From contig CM022303.1 in the NCBI GenBank assembly GCA_011799875.1, positions 422,648,483 through 422,712,482 on the forward strand: a stretch of 64,000 nucleotides of DNA. The letters run 5' to 3'. Shown here in pieces: positions 1 through 12,663 of this stretch (position 1 is its first letter; each line of letters begins with the position of its first letter). This DNA comes from Thinopyrum elongatum. Its lineage: Eukaryota > Streptophyta > Magnoliopsida > Poales > Poaceae. Under the pieces are notes generated by a model. That model was not told the origin of the DNA. It saw nothing but the letters and a program-made list of their open reading frames with translations, and searched no databases. The translations under genes were made by a program, and so were the position numbers.

Positions 1-1016
1 GGGGGAAATCATCGTCATCGTCATCACCAACAACTCTCCCATCTTTGGGAGGGCCATCTCTATCAACATCTTCAACGGCACCATCTCCTCTCAAACCCTA
101 GTTCATCTCTCGTGTTCAATCTTTGTACCGGAACCTTAGATTGGTACTTGTGGGTGACTAGTAGTGTTGATTACATCTTGTAGTTGATTACTATATGGTT
201 TATTTGGTGGAAGATTATATGTTCAGATCCATTATGCTATTTAATACCCCTCTGATCTTGAGCATGATTATCATTTGTGAGTAGTTACTTTTGTTCTTGA
301 GGTCACGGTAGAAGTCATGTTGCAAGTAATTATGTGAACTTGGTATGTGTTCGATATTTTTATGATATGTATGTTGTGATTCCCTTAGTGGTGTCATGTG
401 AACGTCGACTACATGGCACTTCACCATATTTAGGCCTAAGGGAATGCATTGTGGAGTAGTTATTAGATGATGGGTTGCTAGAGTGACAGAAGCTTAAACT
501 CTAGTTTATGCGCTATTTCATAAGGGACTGATTTGGATCCAAAAGTTTAATGCTATGGTTAGATTTTATCTTAATACTTTTCTCGTAGTTGCGGATGCTT
601 GCGAGGGGGTTAATCATAAGTAGGAGGTTTGTTCAAGTAAGAACAACACCTAAGCACCTGTCCACCCACATATCAAATTATCAAAGTAGCGAACACGAAT
701 CAAACCAACATGATGAAAGTGATATGATGAAATTCCTGTGTACCCTGAAGAACGCTTTGCTTATCATAAGAGACCATTTTGGCCTGTCCTTTGCCACAAA
801 AGGATTGGGCTACCATGCTACATATTATTTACAGTTACCGTTAATTGCTCATTACAAATTATCTTGCAATCAAATTACTTGTTACCGACTATTTCAGTGC
901 TTGTAGAAAATACCTTGCTGAAAACCACTTGTTATTTCCTTCTGCTCCTCGTTGATTTCGACACTCTTACTTATCGAAAGGACTACGATTGATCCCCTAT
1001 ACTTGTGGGTCATCAG
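1..1016 (+). mobile_element. LTR remnant of a Triticeae LTR retrotransposon
   Basis: No credible coding frame is seen. The segment ends in a stretch like the 3' part of a common Triticeae LTR: a run ending near 'actacgattgatccc' and then 'ctatacttgtgggtcatca' at about 998-1016. The primer-binding site expected after such an LTR end is absent because unrelated GC-rich sequence starts at about 1017, so this is a truncated or solo-like remnant, cut by the window on the left. I associate it with Sabrina/Fatima-type gypsy families from memory only; the family name is unverified. Short ORFs inside it have no domain content. Confidence 0.55.
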
Positions 1017-1699
1017 TCGCCCGCCTGGATTTCAATTCAGGGTCAGTTGATTCGTAATTAAAAGAAGCAGCACCCGCTTAGGCGCGCGGAGCACCTAGTC
1101 CGCTTGTTCGCCGGGGAAGCGGCACATCGGTGTCTATCATAGGGGTGTGGGGTGCAGGAGCTGCTTGCGCCCGTTCTGGAGGTCGGTGTGGCTTGAAGGG
1201 ATGGCCGGGGGGCGGTGCCAAGCATGGCGGTGCGGTGAGGTCGAGGGGAGGGCGGAGGCAGGGGACTGGGCCGGTGGTCACAGGCGTTTCGAGGAAGATC
1301 GTCAACACTGATTGGCTGGAGGTAGATGAAGGTGATCTGCCCGTTCTTTGTACATGGGACGATGCAGAAAAAATGGACTGACCTATTTGTTTTCAGTGGA
1401 TCTGGAGGAGTATCTGCATTTCCCAGCTATCCCTGTGCTCATATTTCAAAATCCTAGAATCTAATTTTGTGTGCCATGCATGTTGTAGAGCTATCATATG
1501 TCCCCCGTCATTTATTTCTCAGCCACCTACTATCTGCTACTTTTACACTGTACTACTTGTGCACACACTTCGCCCATACTCACACTATTGTTTTTTTATG
1601 CATGGGTATTTCAAACACTGACTCACTGTTGATGAATACACAAAAGAAAAGACAGAAGTCGCTCCAGTCTAATTCGAGGATAAGCACTAAGCATTTCAG

Positions 1700-4600
1700 C
1701 GCTCTTAGGGGTGTAGTGTCGGCAGATGGAGACAGTAAATGTAGCTCTGCAGTTGATGATCTCAATTTCCACACACAACCATCCCAGGTGCTTGCTTTAA
1801 CTTCGCGCTGTCAAATGTGGTTGCATGTTGCATATGGTGTCTAGCTTGTATTGCTTCCAATTTGGTTAAATTGCATCTGCTTACTTTACACATTATACCT
1901 TTGACAATGACACACCTTCTTGTTTTTTATACATACTACATATGTCTATTAACCATGTTCTTACATCAAACTAATGCTCTTGTGTATCCCTCGTCAATCA
2001 CTTATGATGAGACAATCACCCCAGTGGGTTACTGTGAGACGCGCTACTCTTTTAAAGAGTGCAATGTCATCCTCCCCACATGATTCTCAAGAAACAGCAA
2101 GGCTAAATGAAGATAGTCAATGTAGCTCTGTAGTTGATGACCGCAATTCCCCTACACCACCATCGCAGGTGCTTGCTCTTACTTGGCAATGTGATATGTG
2201 GTTGCTTGTTGCATATGGTGTCTACCTTGTAATGCTTCTAATTAGGGTAAATTGCATCTGCTTAGTTAACACATTATACCTGTGAATATGACATGCCTTC
2301 CTGTTTTTTGTACGTACTACGTCTTTCTATTAACCATGTTCTTACCTCAAACTACTTTTCTTGTGTATCCCTCATCAATCACTTCTGACGAGACACCTTC
2401 AAATTGACAGTATAATATTGGTTGCATCTTGCATATCATTTCAAGCATGTACTACCTCTAATTTGTTGAAATGCCACTTATAAAAATGAGACACTTCTAA
2501 CTTGGTAGAGTGATTTTGGTTGGATCTTTCATATGGTGTCTAGCTTGCATTGCTTCTAATTTGTTGAAATGCCTTATGCTTAGCATTTTTTGTACATATT
2601 CCATCCTCCTACAATGTGGTTGCCTTACATAAAAGTTGTGTTTGTCAGTATCATGCATCAACGAATTTGGAAGAGCGAATTTCATTCCTTTTTCTTGTGT
2701 GTTTGACTTGACAAGGCAAAATCTAAAGGGATGAATGCACGGGATGATGGTGGTCCTCTGGAACAACCGAAACAGGTGATCTCTGCAGATTCTCCTGCTA
2801 CTCCTACTGCAGTGCAAGTTCCAAATCCAATCTCCCCTACTCCACAACCCCAGTTGCTTGCTCTGACATGGCAGTGTGATATCTGGTTGCATGTTGCATA
2901 TGGTGCCTATCTTGTATTGCTTCTAATTTGTTAAATTGCATCTCCTTAGCTTACACATTATACATGTGAATATGACACGCCTTCCTATTTTTGGTACATA
3001 CTACATCTGCCTATCACACCATGTTCTTACATAAAACTACTGTTCTTGTGTATCCTGCATCTATCACTTATGATGAGACAGTCACACCTGTGGGTTAGTA
3101 TAAGACGCACTACTCTTATAAAGAGTGCAGTTTCATCCTCCCCACATGATTCTCAAGAAACAACAAGTCTAAATGAAGATACTGAACGTAGCTCTGTACT
3201 TGAAGACTGCATTTCCCCTATACCACCATCGCAGGTGCTTGCTCTAAGCAGTGTGATATGTAGTTGCATGTTGCATACGGTGTCTAGCTTGTAATGCTTC
3301 TAATTAGGGTAAATTGCATCTGCTTAGTTTACACATTATACCTGTGAATATGACATGCCTTCCTATTTTTGGTAACCATGTTATTACATGAAACCACCCC
3401 TATTCTATATCCTGCATCAATCACTTACGACGAGACACCTTTATTCGTTGCATATTGCATATGATTTATAGCTTGTTGCCATGTATTGCTTCTAATTTGT
3501 TCAAATACATTTATGAGGCCACTCTTTTAATTTGGCAGAGTGATATTGGTTTCATCTTTCATATGGTGTCTAGCTTGCATTGCTTCCAATTAGTTCAAAC
3601 ACCTTGTGCTTATTTACTTTACACATCATACATGTCAATATGTCACGCTGTCCTGTTTTTCATACATATTCCATCCTCCTATCATGCGGTTACCTTACAT
3701 GAAAGTAGTGTTCGTCAGTATCATGCATCAATGAGTTCTGAAGAGCAAATTTTATTCCTTTTTCTTGTGGGTTTGACTTGACAAGGCAAGATAAAAAAAG
3801 AGGTCAGAAAATAGTAAGGAAGGTGATGATGGTGGTCCTCTGCAGCAATTTAAACGGAGCATCTATTCGAATTCTCCTCGTACTGCTAGTGCATTACAAG
3901 TTCCAAGTCTCCGCTTCCCTACTCCACCATCCCAGGTGCTTGCTCTAACTTGGCAGTGTGATATCTGGTTGCATGTTGCATATGGTGTCTAGCTTGTATT
4001 GCTTCTAATTAGTGTAAACTACATGTTCTTAACTTACACATTATACGTGTGAATATGACACGCCTTCCTATTTTTGGTACATACTATATTTGTCTATCAC
4101 ACCATGTACTTACATGAAACTACTCTTCTTGTGTATCCTACATCAGTCACTTATGATAAGACACCTTTAAGTTGGTAGTGTGATATTGGTTGCGTCTTGA
4201 ATATGATTTCTAGCATGTAGTTCTTCTAATTTGATGAGCGCCACCTATGACGAGACAATTTTAACTTGGCAGAGTGATATTGGATGCACCTTCCATATGG
4301 TGTCTAGCTTGCAGTGCTTCTAATTTGTTGAAGTGCCTTCTGCTTAGTTTCCACATCATAGGTGTGAATATGTCATGCCATCTAGTTTTTTGTACATATT
4401 ACATCCTCGTATCATGAGTTTGCCTTTCATCAGAGTAGTGTTCATCAGTGTCATGCATGAATGATTTCTGAAGAGCGAATTTTATTCCCTTTTCTTGTCA
4501 GTTTGACCTCACGATGCAAAATCAATAAGCAGAAGGAAATTGGTAAGACATTGGATGATGGTGGTCCTTCTGAGCAACTGAAATGGTGGGTCTCTATAGA

Positions 4601-6190
4601 TTCTACTCCGCCATCCTTCCAACAAGATTTGCAAGACAACGCAAGGCTAGACAGTCAACGTAGTTGTGTAGATGATGAGCACATCTCCCCTACTCCACCA
4701 TCACAGGTGTTTGCTCTAACTTGGCACTATTATATGTGGTTGCATGTTGCGTATCATGTCTAGCTTGTATTGCTTCTAACTTTGTTGTATTTGCATCTGC
4801 TTACTTTACACATCATACCTCTGAATATGACACGTGTTCCTGTTTCTAGAACATACTATATCTGATCACACCATGTTCTTACATCAGACTACTGTTCTTG
4901 CGTATCCCGCATCAGTCACTTATGATTAGGCACCTTTAAGTCACCACTGTGATATTGGTTGCATCTTGCATATGATTTCTAGCATGTACTGCTTCTAATT
5001 TGTTGAAATGCCAGACAGTTTCTTATGATGAGGCACCTTTAAGTCGCCACTTTGATATTGATTTGCAGTGCTTCTAATTTTTTTGAAATGCATTCTGCTT
5101 AGTTACCACATCATAGGTGTGAATATTTCATGCCGTCCTGTTTTTCGTACATATTCGATCCTCGTATCATATGTTTGCCTTTCATCCGAGTAGTGTTCGT
5201 CAGTATCATGCATGAATGAGTTCTGAAGAGCAAATTTTATTCCTTTTTCTTATTGGTTTGACTTCAGAATACAAAATCAATACAACGGAAGGAAATTAGT
5301 AAGGCAGTGGGTGATGGTGGTCCTTCGGGGCAACTCAAACAGAGGGTCTCTACAGATTCTACTCCACCATCCTCCCAACAAGATTCGCAAGACAACACAA
5401 GGCTAGATAGTCAACGTATTTGTGTAGATGATGAGCACATCTCCCCTACTCCACCATTACAGGTGCTTGCTCTAACTTGGCATTGTTATATGTGGTTGTG
5501 TGTTCCGTATGATGTCTAGTTTGTATTGCTTCTAATTTTGTTGAATTGCATCTGCGTAGCTTACAACTTATACCTGCAACAATCACTTACCCATAAGACA
5601 CATTTAACTTGGGAGTGTGATGTAGGTTGCATCTTGCATTGTCTTCTAGCTTGTACTGCTTCTAATTTTTTGAAATGACACTTATGACGAGACACTTTTT
5701 ACCTGGTAGAGTGATATTGGTTGCATGTTCATATGGTGCCTAGCTTTCATTTCTTCTAATTTTGTTGAAATGCCTTCTGCTTACTGTTTTTCATACATAT
5801 TCCATCTGCCTATCATACGTGTGAATATGCAATGCTGTCATTTTTTGTATATATTCCATCCTCCTATCATGTGCTTGCCTTACATCAAAGTAGTGTTCGT
5901 CTGTATCATGCATCAACCAGTTATGCAAAGCTAATTTTATTCATCTTCTTCTCGTTTTGACTTCAGAAGGCAATATCAAAAAAGAGGAAGGAAAAGAGGA
6001 AGTTAGGGGATGTTGGTGGTCCTCCGGACCGACGCAAACGGAGGCTCTCTAGATTTGCCACTACTACTGCTACTGCAGTTGAAGTCCCAAGTCTATATGA
6101 TGAGTTCATCTCCCATACTCCACCATCGCAGGTGCTTGCTCTAAGTTGACAGTGTGATAATTGGTTTCATGTTGCATATGTTGTCCAGCT
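1700..6190 (+). repeat. Array of about eight repeated exon-intron modules
   Basis: A module recurs with its conserved anchor (GGTGCTTGCTCTAACTTGGC, variants allowed) at about 1788, 2167, 2853, 3233, 3934, 4706, 5461 and 6130. Spacings are about 380 bp or 670-770 bp. Each module has an exon-like stretch encoding a degenerate peptide with D-G-G-P, a Q/K/R-rich middle, and a C-V-D-D-x-H-I-S-P-T-P-P-S-Q end. The exon ends in CAG followed by GTGCTTG, a plausible splice donor. An AT-rich intron-like stretch follows, with shared phrases such as 'ttgcatatggtgtctagctt'. The modules look like tandem duplications of one exon plus intron within a CACTA gene. Most copies carry stops or frame breaks, so coding function is doubtful. 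Confidence 0.65.
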
Positions 6191-6766
6191 TGTATTTCTT
6201 CTATTTTGATTAAATTTTACCGACTGAGTTTATACGTTATACATGTGCGTATGACATGCCTTTCTGTGTCTAGAATACACTGCATCTATCTATCGTACCA
6301 TGTTCTTACATCAAAGTACTGCTGTTGTGTATCCCGCATCAATCAATCATGATTGGACGCTTTTAACTTGGCAGTGTGATAGTGGTTGCATCTTGCATTG
6401 ATTTCTAGGTTGTACCGCTTCTAATTTTTCAAAATGCCACTTATGACAAGACACTTTTAACTTGGCAGAGTGATATTGGTTGCATCTTTGATATGGTGTC
6501 TAGCTTGCATTACTTCTAATTTCTTGAAAATCCTTCTGTTTAGTTTACACATAGTAGTTTTGAATATGTCATGCCATCCTATTTTCCTTACATATTCCAT
6601 CCTCCTCATACGGTTGTCTTACATCAAAGTATTGCTTGTCTGTATCATGCATCAATGAGTTCTGAAGAGCAACTTTATTTTTTTGTGTTGTGGGTACGGC
6701 TTGACATGGCAAAGTCAAAAAAAGAGCAAGGAAAATAATATAGTAGGGAATGGTGTTACTCATTAG

Positions 6767-8122
6767 GTGCAACGGAAAAGGATCTTCCCTCGAGATTCTG
6801 CTGGTACTTATAGTGCAGTAGAAGGTCCAAGTCCACCGACTAAATCTACAAACACAGTATCACCTGCGCCACTAGCTGTAGCATCCCCTTCAACTGTACC
6901 GACATCTCAACGAGTTACTCGTTCGTTTGCTCCGCAACTGGCATGTTCCCAAGCTGCCTTCACACCTAACACTACTTTTGAAGCACTATTGACACAACAG
7001 GACTTGGCAAGATTAGATGAACCTCATGAGCATCAACACCAAGACGGTACCTGATCGAGTCAAGTTGCAGTTGCATCCTCCTTTATATGTACTCTCACAT
7101 TTTGATGTGCACTAACACTTTCCATATTCGTTGTTGAACTAGCACCACGGCGCAAGAGGAAACAGACATCAGGGATAATGCTTGACAGATTAACAAAATC
7201 TAAAGGAGGAAGAATGAAGATCCATTTTGAGGCAGATTTAAAAAGGCCACGTGATGCTACAGAGTCAGCCAAGTTAATATCATAGGCAGCCGTTGCTGTT
7301 AGGTGTCATGCACGTATCATCCCAACGTGGATCCAGTACAGGAATGAGAAAGACGAAACCCAGTTTAACACCTTCCTTGACCATTTATCCGTAAGTAATG
7401 TTATTCATCGCAATTTGTAATATTGTCTTGCTCTGTCCCATACTTTCTAGCTTCCTCCTAATAAGACTCACATTCTTTTTTCAACAGATGAGGTTCAAGT
7501 TGGATCCAAAAGATAATGCAACTAAACAAGCAGCACTCATGTTTTTCAGTCTGATCTGCGACAGTATCGGTATCACCTTAGAAAAACTCACTTTGAAGGC
7601 AAGGCTAACAATGAAATCACCTAAACATCTCTAGTGGAATATATTACGGATGAAGATTGGACAGCCCTTGTTAAACACTAGCCTGATCCAAAGTATCAGG
7701 TAGGGTATATGTATTTGATCAGATCACATATTGAACTCGTATTTACATATGTGCCTTACAAGTGTATCTTCTTCTTGGCTAACTGTTTGAAGATCAACAC
7801 CAACTGTTCTAAAGTGAAATTCCAACCGACAACAGGATCTCGTAGCTATATTGCACACTGTGAGGATTTTGTAACTAGCTGCTAGTTCCTTCTTTTTTCT
7901 GTGTCATATTATCGTATCTATATTGACTTGTTCCAAATACAGAGGAAAGTCCGTGCAGACCAAAAAGAACCTGAACCAAATGCAGTGCACAGACCAAAAA
8001 GAACCTGAACCAAATGCAGTGCACAGACCAAAAAGAACCTGAACCAAATGCAGTGCAAATCTTCAAGGATTGCCGCACCAGCAAGATGAAGGGCATGAGC
8101 ACACCAGTTCAAGCAGCTGTTG
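6767..8122 (+). pseudogene. Decayed Transposase_24 (Ptta/En-Spm)-like gene, core exons
   Basis: Exon-like blocks run 6767-7053 (Ser/Thr/Pro-rich N-terminal frame), about 7141-7390, about 7489-7700 and about 7945-8120. The second block encodes a Lys/Arg-rich start, then R-M-K-I-H-F-E, and ends I-P-T-W-I-Q-Y-R-N-E-K-D-E-T-Q-F before a GTAAGT donor at 7391. The next block, after a CAACAG acceptor, encodes M-R-F-K-L-D-P-K-D-N-A-T-K-Q-A and then Y-H-L-R-K-T-H-F-E-G-K in another frame. These phrases resemble plant Ptta/En-Spm proteins as I remember them. Breaks seen: a TAG in the second block, a frameshift after 7550, two stops near 7620-7680, and a frame-altering 34-bp repeat in the fourth block. 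In CACTA elements such a protein is thought to act on transposon ends; this copy cannot make a full product. Confidence 0.6.
7956..8057 (+). repeat. Perfect 3 x 34-bp tandem repeat inside a transposase exon
   Basis: Three identical 34-bp units occupy 7956-7989, 7990-8023 and 8024-8057. Each starts CAGACCAAAAAGAACC and ends AAATGCAGTGCA. Thirty-four is not a multiple of three, so each extra copy shifts the reading frame and the three copies together pass through all three frames. Perfect identity suggests recent replication slippage in an already inactive gene. Confidence 0.95.
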
Positions 8123-8639
8123 TAAGTCCTTACTCCTCCTGCCTTTGAATTGCTTGCTACTGTGACGTGTTCCTTTAACTTCTTGGTTTGCAGCCAATGT
8201 CAGTTACTTTGTTCACTTTTATACATAGTTGTCTTAATGTATCATTTCACTTTACACGGTTTAAAAGAGAGGAAGAATATTCTTTTGGTCTTGATCTATA
8301 ATCTAGTTGTGATGTTCACGTGCCCACACAATGATACAATAGCTTGTTTGTTTGATATTTGTTTGCCCATGATATGAATGATGTCATACTATGTTCATCC
8401 TACATTAAACCATGTGTCTTTATCCTTAGATGTCAATGAATGTGAGGAAATAGACAATACAGTAGGCATGCTACATGGACATATGTTCCGAAAGTGATTT
8501 TATTATGTAGTTGGCACTACAATGCATGCTAATGTATTACAGTAGTTCACTAAAATAAGTTATGTATAAACATGAAACCTATTTTGTTTGTTTTTGTCTC
8601 ATTAGCAACTTATCTGGTACACTAATCTACAAATTCAAA

Positions 8640-8993
8640 CTTTCAGCAAGCTATGGAACAAATGATTGAATAGCCACAACCACCTGAAGGTGACTAGGCT
8701 ATCATAGGCACAATGTCACCTCTTGTTGCAGTGCGTCAGTATCTCTCCACTAACAATCAAAAAGCACCTTCCTGTGTAATTCTAGGTTGGTTGTCAAGGT
8801 AACCTCATCCAAATCGCCTACTGAACAAAATCTTTCGGCTAGACAGAGTGATATATCTGTGCTCCAGGCACAAGTCCAATCCCTAATGGAGGTCGTTTCT
8901 AAAACAAGAATAGTGGTTGACAAATGTCGTCAAGATATGAATCATTTTGAAACCAGACTATCAGACATTTGCTTCGTTGTTCAAGAGCAATGA
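8640..8993 (+). pseudogene. C-terminal coiled-coil exons of the CACTA gene
   Basis: After a TTTCAG acceptor-like site at about 8646, a short exon encodes Q-A-M-E-Q-M-I-E and then meets a TAG. A second frame, 8787-8993, encodes about 68 residues with heptad-like spacing and a Q-S-D-I-S-V-L-Q-A-Q-V-Q-S-L-M-E-V-V segment, consistent with a coiled coil. It ends at a stop beside a run of Q/E residues. By position it would be the C-terminal exon of the transposase-like gene. The region 8123-8640 between the blocks looks intronic and holds no other feature that I can see. Confidence 0.4.
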
Positions 8994-9249
8994 CGGAAAA
9001 AAGGGGAAGATCATGCTGCTCCATCAGATTCTACAGCCTGAAACATTAGCACTCAGGTCAAATGATATGTGCTTCTATACATCTGATGGTGCTTTTATCT
9101 GCAAGGACTATAAACTTTATGCCAACAAGCTTTTTGTTGTATGGCCGTAATTTATTTTGTTCTGATACAACATTTATCGTGCTGCCAAAGGCTGTAGAAA
9201 TTACGATGCTATTTTTGTATAGTGTAGGTTTATATTAGTAATGTACTCA

Positions 9250-10330
9250 GCCAAAAGCTTCGTAGGAGCCCAACATGCAAACATTCGTTGGGCCCACAAT
9301 TCCAATTAGGCTAAAATCGACTATGGGCCGTAATCGGCATGTAGCCCACTAAGAATATCTGGGCCTAAAGCAGCATAAGCTTTTTTATTTTTGGTAGGCA
9401 TGTGCCCATAGTGGGCCTTTAATAGACCTAAACATAATTTGGGCCCTAAGTAACAATAGGCCGTTAACATGTGTAAATATCTCGCAGGCCTAATATGGCC
9501 CATCAATAACATGGGCCTTTAATAGGCCGAAAGTGAGATTGGGCCCTAATTGTGCCGGATTATGCCCATTGCTTTTAGGAGGCCGAAAGATCATTGGGCC
9601 TGAAATGTGCCAAATAACCCACTGGTCATTAGCAGGCTGAAATGTATCTCAGCTCATGGTGGCCCATTTACAATGCAGATCGTTCACAGGCCGAAATTCA
9701 GACGGGCCGTAAATGCGCCGACCTACTACACTGGCCTTTACCAGGCCGGAAGTGCAGTCGGGCTTGATTAGTATCAGTTTTCTATGTGCCGTTAATAGGC
9801 CCGATGTGATGTTGGGCCACATATGGCCCATGGATTTTGTCTGACGTTAATAGGCCGAAAAACACAATAGGCTGGAAGTGGCCCAAATCTACAGTGGGCC
9901 TCTAACAGGCCGAATGTCAAACATGGCCGAATATGACCCAATTCCTTCACGGTCGTTTATGGGCCGAAAGTTTCATTGGCCAATAAACGGGCCCAAATGA
10001 AGTGGACCTTTAACAGGCCGGTAACACACCGGGCCGTAATTTGGCCCAAATACTTAGCAGACTATTAACGGGCCAGAAGTGACCAAGGGCCGCAATGATG
10101 ACAAATCTAGAACGGGCCGTTGACGGGCCGATTTGACACTAGTCGTACTTGCCTTAACTATGAATGTGTCGTCTGCAAGCAGGCCGTTAATGGGCCAGCC
10201 TGCTAATTTTGAATGGGCCAGCCATTTTAACCTAAATAGGCCGCTGTTGGGCCTTGCCACATGTCGACGTATCATAGGCGCCTCCTGTCCGTTGGGCGGT
10301 TGACATATGTCCTTTCACGGAGCTGACACG
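9250..10330. repeat. CACTA subterminal array of GGCC-core repeats
   Basis: Dozens of short degenerate units with a GGCC core, such as ATGGGCCGTTAATAGGCCGAAAG, recur every 20-40 bp in both orientations from about 9290 to 10250. Such arrays next to the terminus are typical of CACTA elements, where transposase or accessory protein binds subterminal repeats; that role here is inferred. The array separates the coding part from the 3' terminus and has no coding frame of its own. Confidence 0.8.
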
Positions 10331-10681
10331 TGGTTGCTATAGCCAATGAGAATTTTACACGTGGAAAATCCCCATTGGTTCCAGCTGTTAACGGGTTATT
10401 GGATCCAAACCAGAACCTGATAGCTTAATGGCGACCCGTTACGGTGGATGCCACGTGTCGGTTACTCTTGGCGAAAGCACTTCCATGATGCGCCATTTAT
10501 CGTCATGGAAGTGGACACTTCCGTGATGATAATTTTTGTATTGTCATGGAACACTTCTACGACAGCACATGTATGACTATCTTGATTCTGTCATAAAATC
10601 GTCATGGATGTACATGCATGACAGAAAACGTGACCTACTATGAAAAACACGTATCATCACGAAAGTGGTTTTTTTGTAGTG
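10331..10681 (+). mobile_element. CACTA 3' terminal region with terminal inverted repeat
   Basis: The segment ends with a perfect CACTA-type terminus (minus strand CACTACAAAAAAACCACTTTC). Upstream it carries repeated phrases built on 'cgtcatgga' and 'acttccgtgatga' at about 10480-10600, typical of a Triticeae CACTA end. Sequence changes sharply to AT-rich DNA at 10682. Confidence 0.75.
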
Positions 10682-12180
10682 AATGATTGTGGCAAACTAA
10701 AAAGAAAACAAAGCAAGGACTACTATAATACAAGACGCTCCAAGCAAAACTTTAGGTACTATTATAAACCCATTCATATTTTATTATTGCATAATACCTA
10801 CTGTATTCTAACTTCTCCATGACTTATACCCCCTGATTTAATCCATAGCATCATTAAAACAAGCAAACTTTGCAACGAAAATAGAATCTGTCAGAAACAG
10901 AATAGTATGTAATGATCTGAATAATGACTATACTTATGTAAATCTAAGAATTCTGAAAAAGTAGGACAACATGGGAAATTTTTATATAAATAATGTGTAA
11001 AAAATTCAGAATTTTATCACATTCCAGTGAATTATGAAAATTCCCGTACTGTGTGCAAAAGTTTCTATTTTTTCACAAAATCAAGTCAACTATCAACCAA
11101 ATCACCCCAAAGGCTTTACTTGGCCCAAACACTAATTAAAATATAAAAAAACACAATCATAACAGTAGAATAATTGTCTGAACACTCAAAAATATAAATG
11201 ATAACTATCGGGTTGTCTCCCAACAAGCTCTTCCTTTATAGCCATTAAGATAGGCCTTGAGATTTCAATGATGCTCACATAAAAGATAAGAATTGAAATG
11301 CAAAGAGAGCATCATACAACATGCGAAAATCACGCTTAAGTCTAACATACTTCCTATGGATAGGCATTTTATAAGCAAACAAATTATCAAGATAAGAAAT
11401 ATCTAGTGTATGCAAGGGAGAAGAATAAAACATTGACAATCTCAACATAACAAGAGGTAATTTAGTAACATGAAATTTTTACAACCATATTTTCCTATCT
11501 CATAATAATTACATGTATGATCGTAATCAAATTCAACTACATATCTATCATATAAAATTTTCTCCTCATGATCCACATGCATAAAAGTTTTATAATCTTC
11601 TGAGATAGTGGGATTATCATTAACTAAAGTCATGACCTCTCCAAACCCACTTTTATAAAAAAAATCATAAGATTGAGCACTCTGCAAATATGTGGGATTC
11701 TTTCCTAAAGTTGACACTCTTCCAAACCCATTTTCAGTATTATTGCAAACATTATTATCAATATCATATTCATCATGAGGCTTAAATAAATTTTGAAGAT
11801 CATCAGAAGCATGACGCCAATCATGATCATTAAAATAAGTAGTGGACAGAAAAAATTCATAATCGCCAAGCTTGTAGTTTTGCATATCATTAGCACAATT
11901 GATATTAATAGAATTTATAATTACATCATTGCAATCATGCTTTTCATTCAAGGAGCTACCATGGACCACTTTATAAATTTCTTCTTTCTACACTTCATCA
12001 CAATTTTCAGATTCATGATTTTGAAGCAAAAATTCATAGAGATAATCAAGTGCACTCAACTCACTAGCAATTGGTTTATCATAATTGGATATTTTGAAAA
12101 GATTAGCAAGTGGATGAGGATCCATATCAATAATTTTTTAGGAAGCAAAGATGCAAGCAAATAGAAGGCACATGGCAACA
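10682..12180 (-). mobile_element. Internal fragment of a gypsy-type retrotransposon
   Basis: AT-rich sequence containing the phrase 'atcgggttgtctcccaacaagc' at 11209-11230 and a minus-strand ORF that resemble the internal region of abundant Triticeae gypsy elements (Sabrina-like, from memory). No LTR, PBS or pol domain is present, so this is an internal fragment lying between two CACTA-type segments. It may be related to the LTR at 1-1016, but the two are on opposite strands and need not belong to one insertion. Confidence 0.5.
11442..11969 (-). CDS. Hypothetical protein of a gypsy internal region, 175 aa
   Basis: An open frame of 175 codons on the minus strand begins M-V-H-G-S-S-L-N-E-K-H-D. 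It is rich in Asn, Asp, Tyr and His and has no recognisable RT, integrase, protease or zinc-knuckle motif. Proteins of this flavour are often predicted inside Triticeae Sabrina-like gypsy elements; I cannot assign a function. An overlapping 63-codon frame on the same strand is a shadow. The ORF is uninterrupted, but the surrounding element is a fragment, so expression is doubtful. Confidence 0.4.
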   Translation of the reverse strand: MVHGSSLNEKHDCNDVIINSININCANDMQNYKLGDYEFFLSTTYFNDHDWRHASDDLQNLFKPHDEYDIDNNVCNNTENGFGRVSTLGKNPTYLQSAQSYDFFYKSGFGEVMTLVNDNPTISEDYKTFMHVDHEEKILYDRYVVEFDYDHTCNYYEIGKYGCKNFMLLNYLLLC

Positions 12181-12663
12181 CAACAATGATACGTCAATCA
12201 TGCTGTGGTATTTTTCGTGTCCATTTTGAGAGAAGGCGCACTCGAATAACAGCCAACAAAGGCATTTTGAAACAAATAGCTGCCACTTTAACATCTCAAA
12301 TGTTTTTATAATTTAAATCGTGTGTGTTATGTTAACCATTCACGTGACGCCACGTGTCTGGCTTTTAATGGCTATAGGAGGTGCCATGCGGACAGCTGCT
12401 TGACTGAACGGGAGGCGTGCGAGCACAGTCCAGTGCGCAGGCTAACCGAGAGGTGTGCAAGCTATCCTCCAATGTGCAGGCTCACCAGCAAGCGTGTGAG
12501 TTGTACGCTGCGCATGCTCACTGGGAAGCGAGCCCTTTGACTTCCATGGCCGCCCGCCTTGCTCGCATCCTCTCCATTAATGGCGCCCAAGCCACTGTTT
12601 AATACGGGCAGCCTTACTATTTGCCTCCCATTCCCCTCCCTCCCGCAGACCTCCACCAACGCC

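Larger units (their letters stand above)
1017..10681 (+). mobile_element. CACTA (En/Spm-type) DNA transposon, 5' end not identified
   Basis: The right boundary is a CACTA-type terminus: the + strand ends TTTTTTTGTAGTG at 10669-10681, which reads CACTACAAAAAAA on the minus strand. Inside it lies about 1.1 kb of GGCC-rich subterminal repeats. Further left is a decayed plus-strand gene resembling plant Ptta/En-Spm transposase (Transposase_24), preceded by a long array of repeated exon-like modules. No matching 5' CACTA terminus is visible near 1017, so the left boundary is arbitrary and the element is probably truncated or interrupted by the LTR at 1-1016. The segment 1017-1400 is GC-rich and holds a short exon-like frame (about 1250-1380) that I cannot identify. 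Confidence 0.65.
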
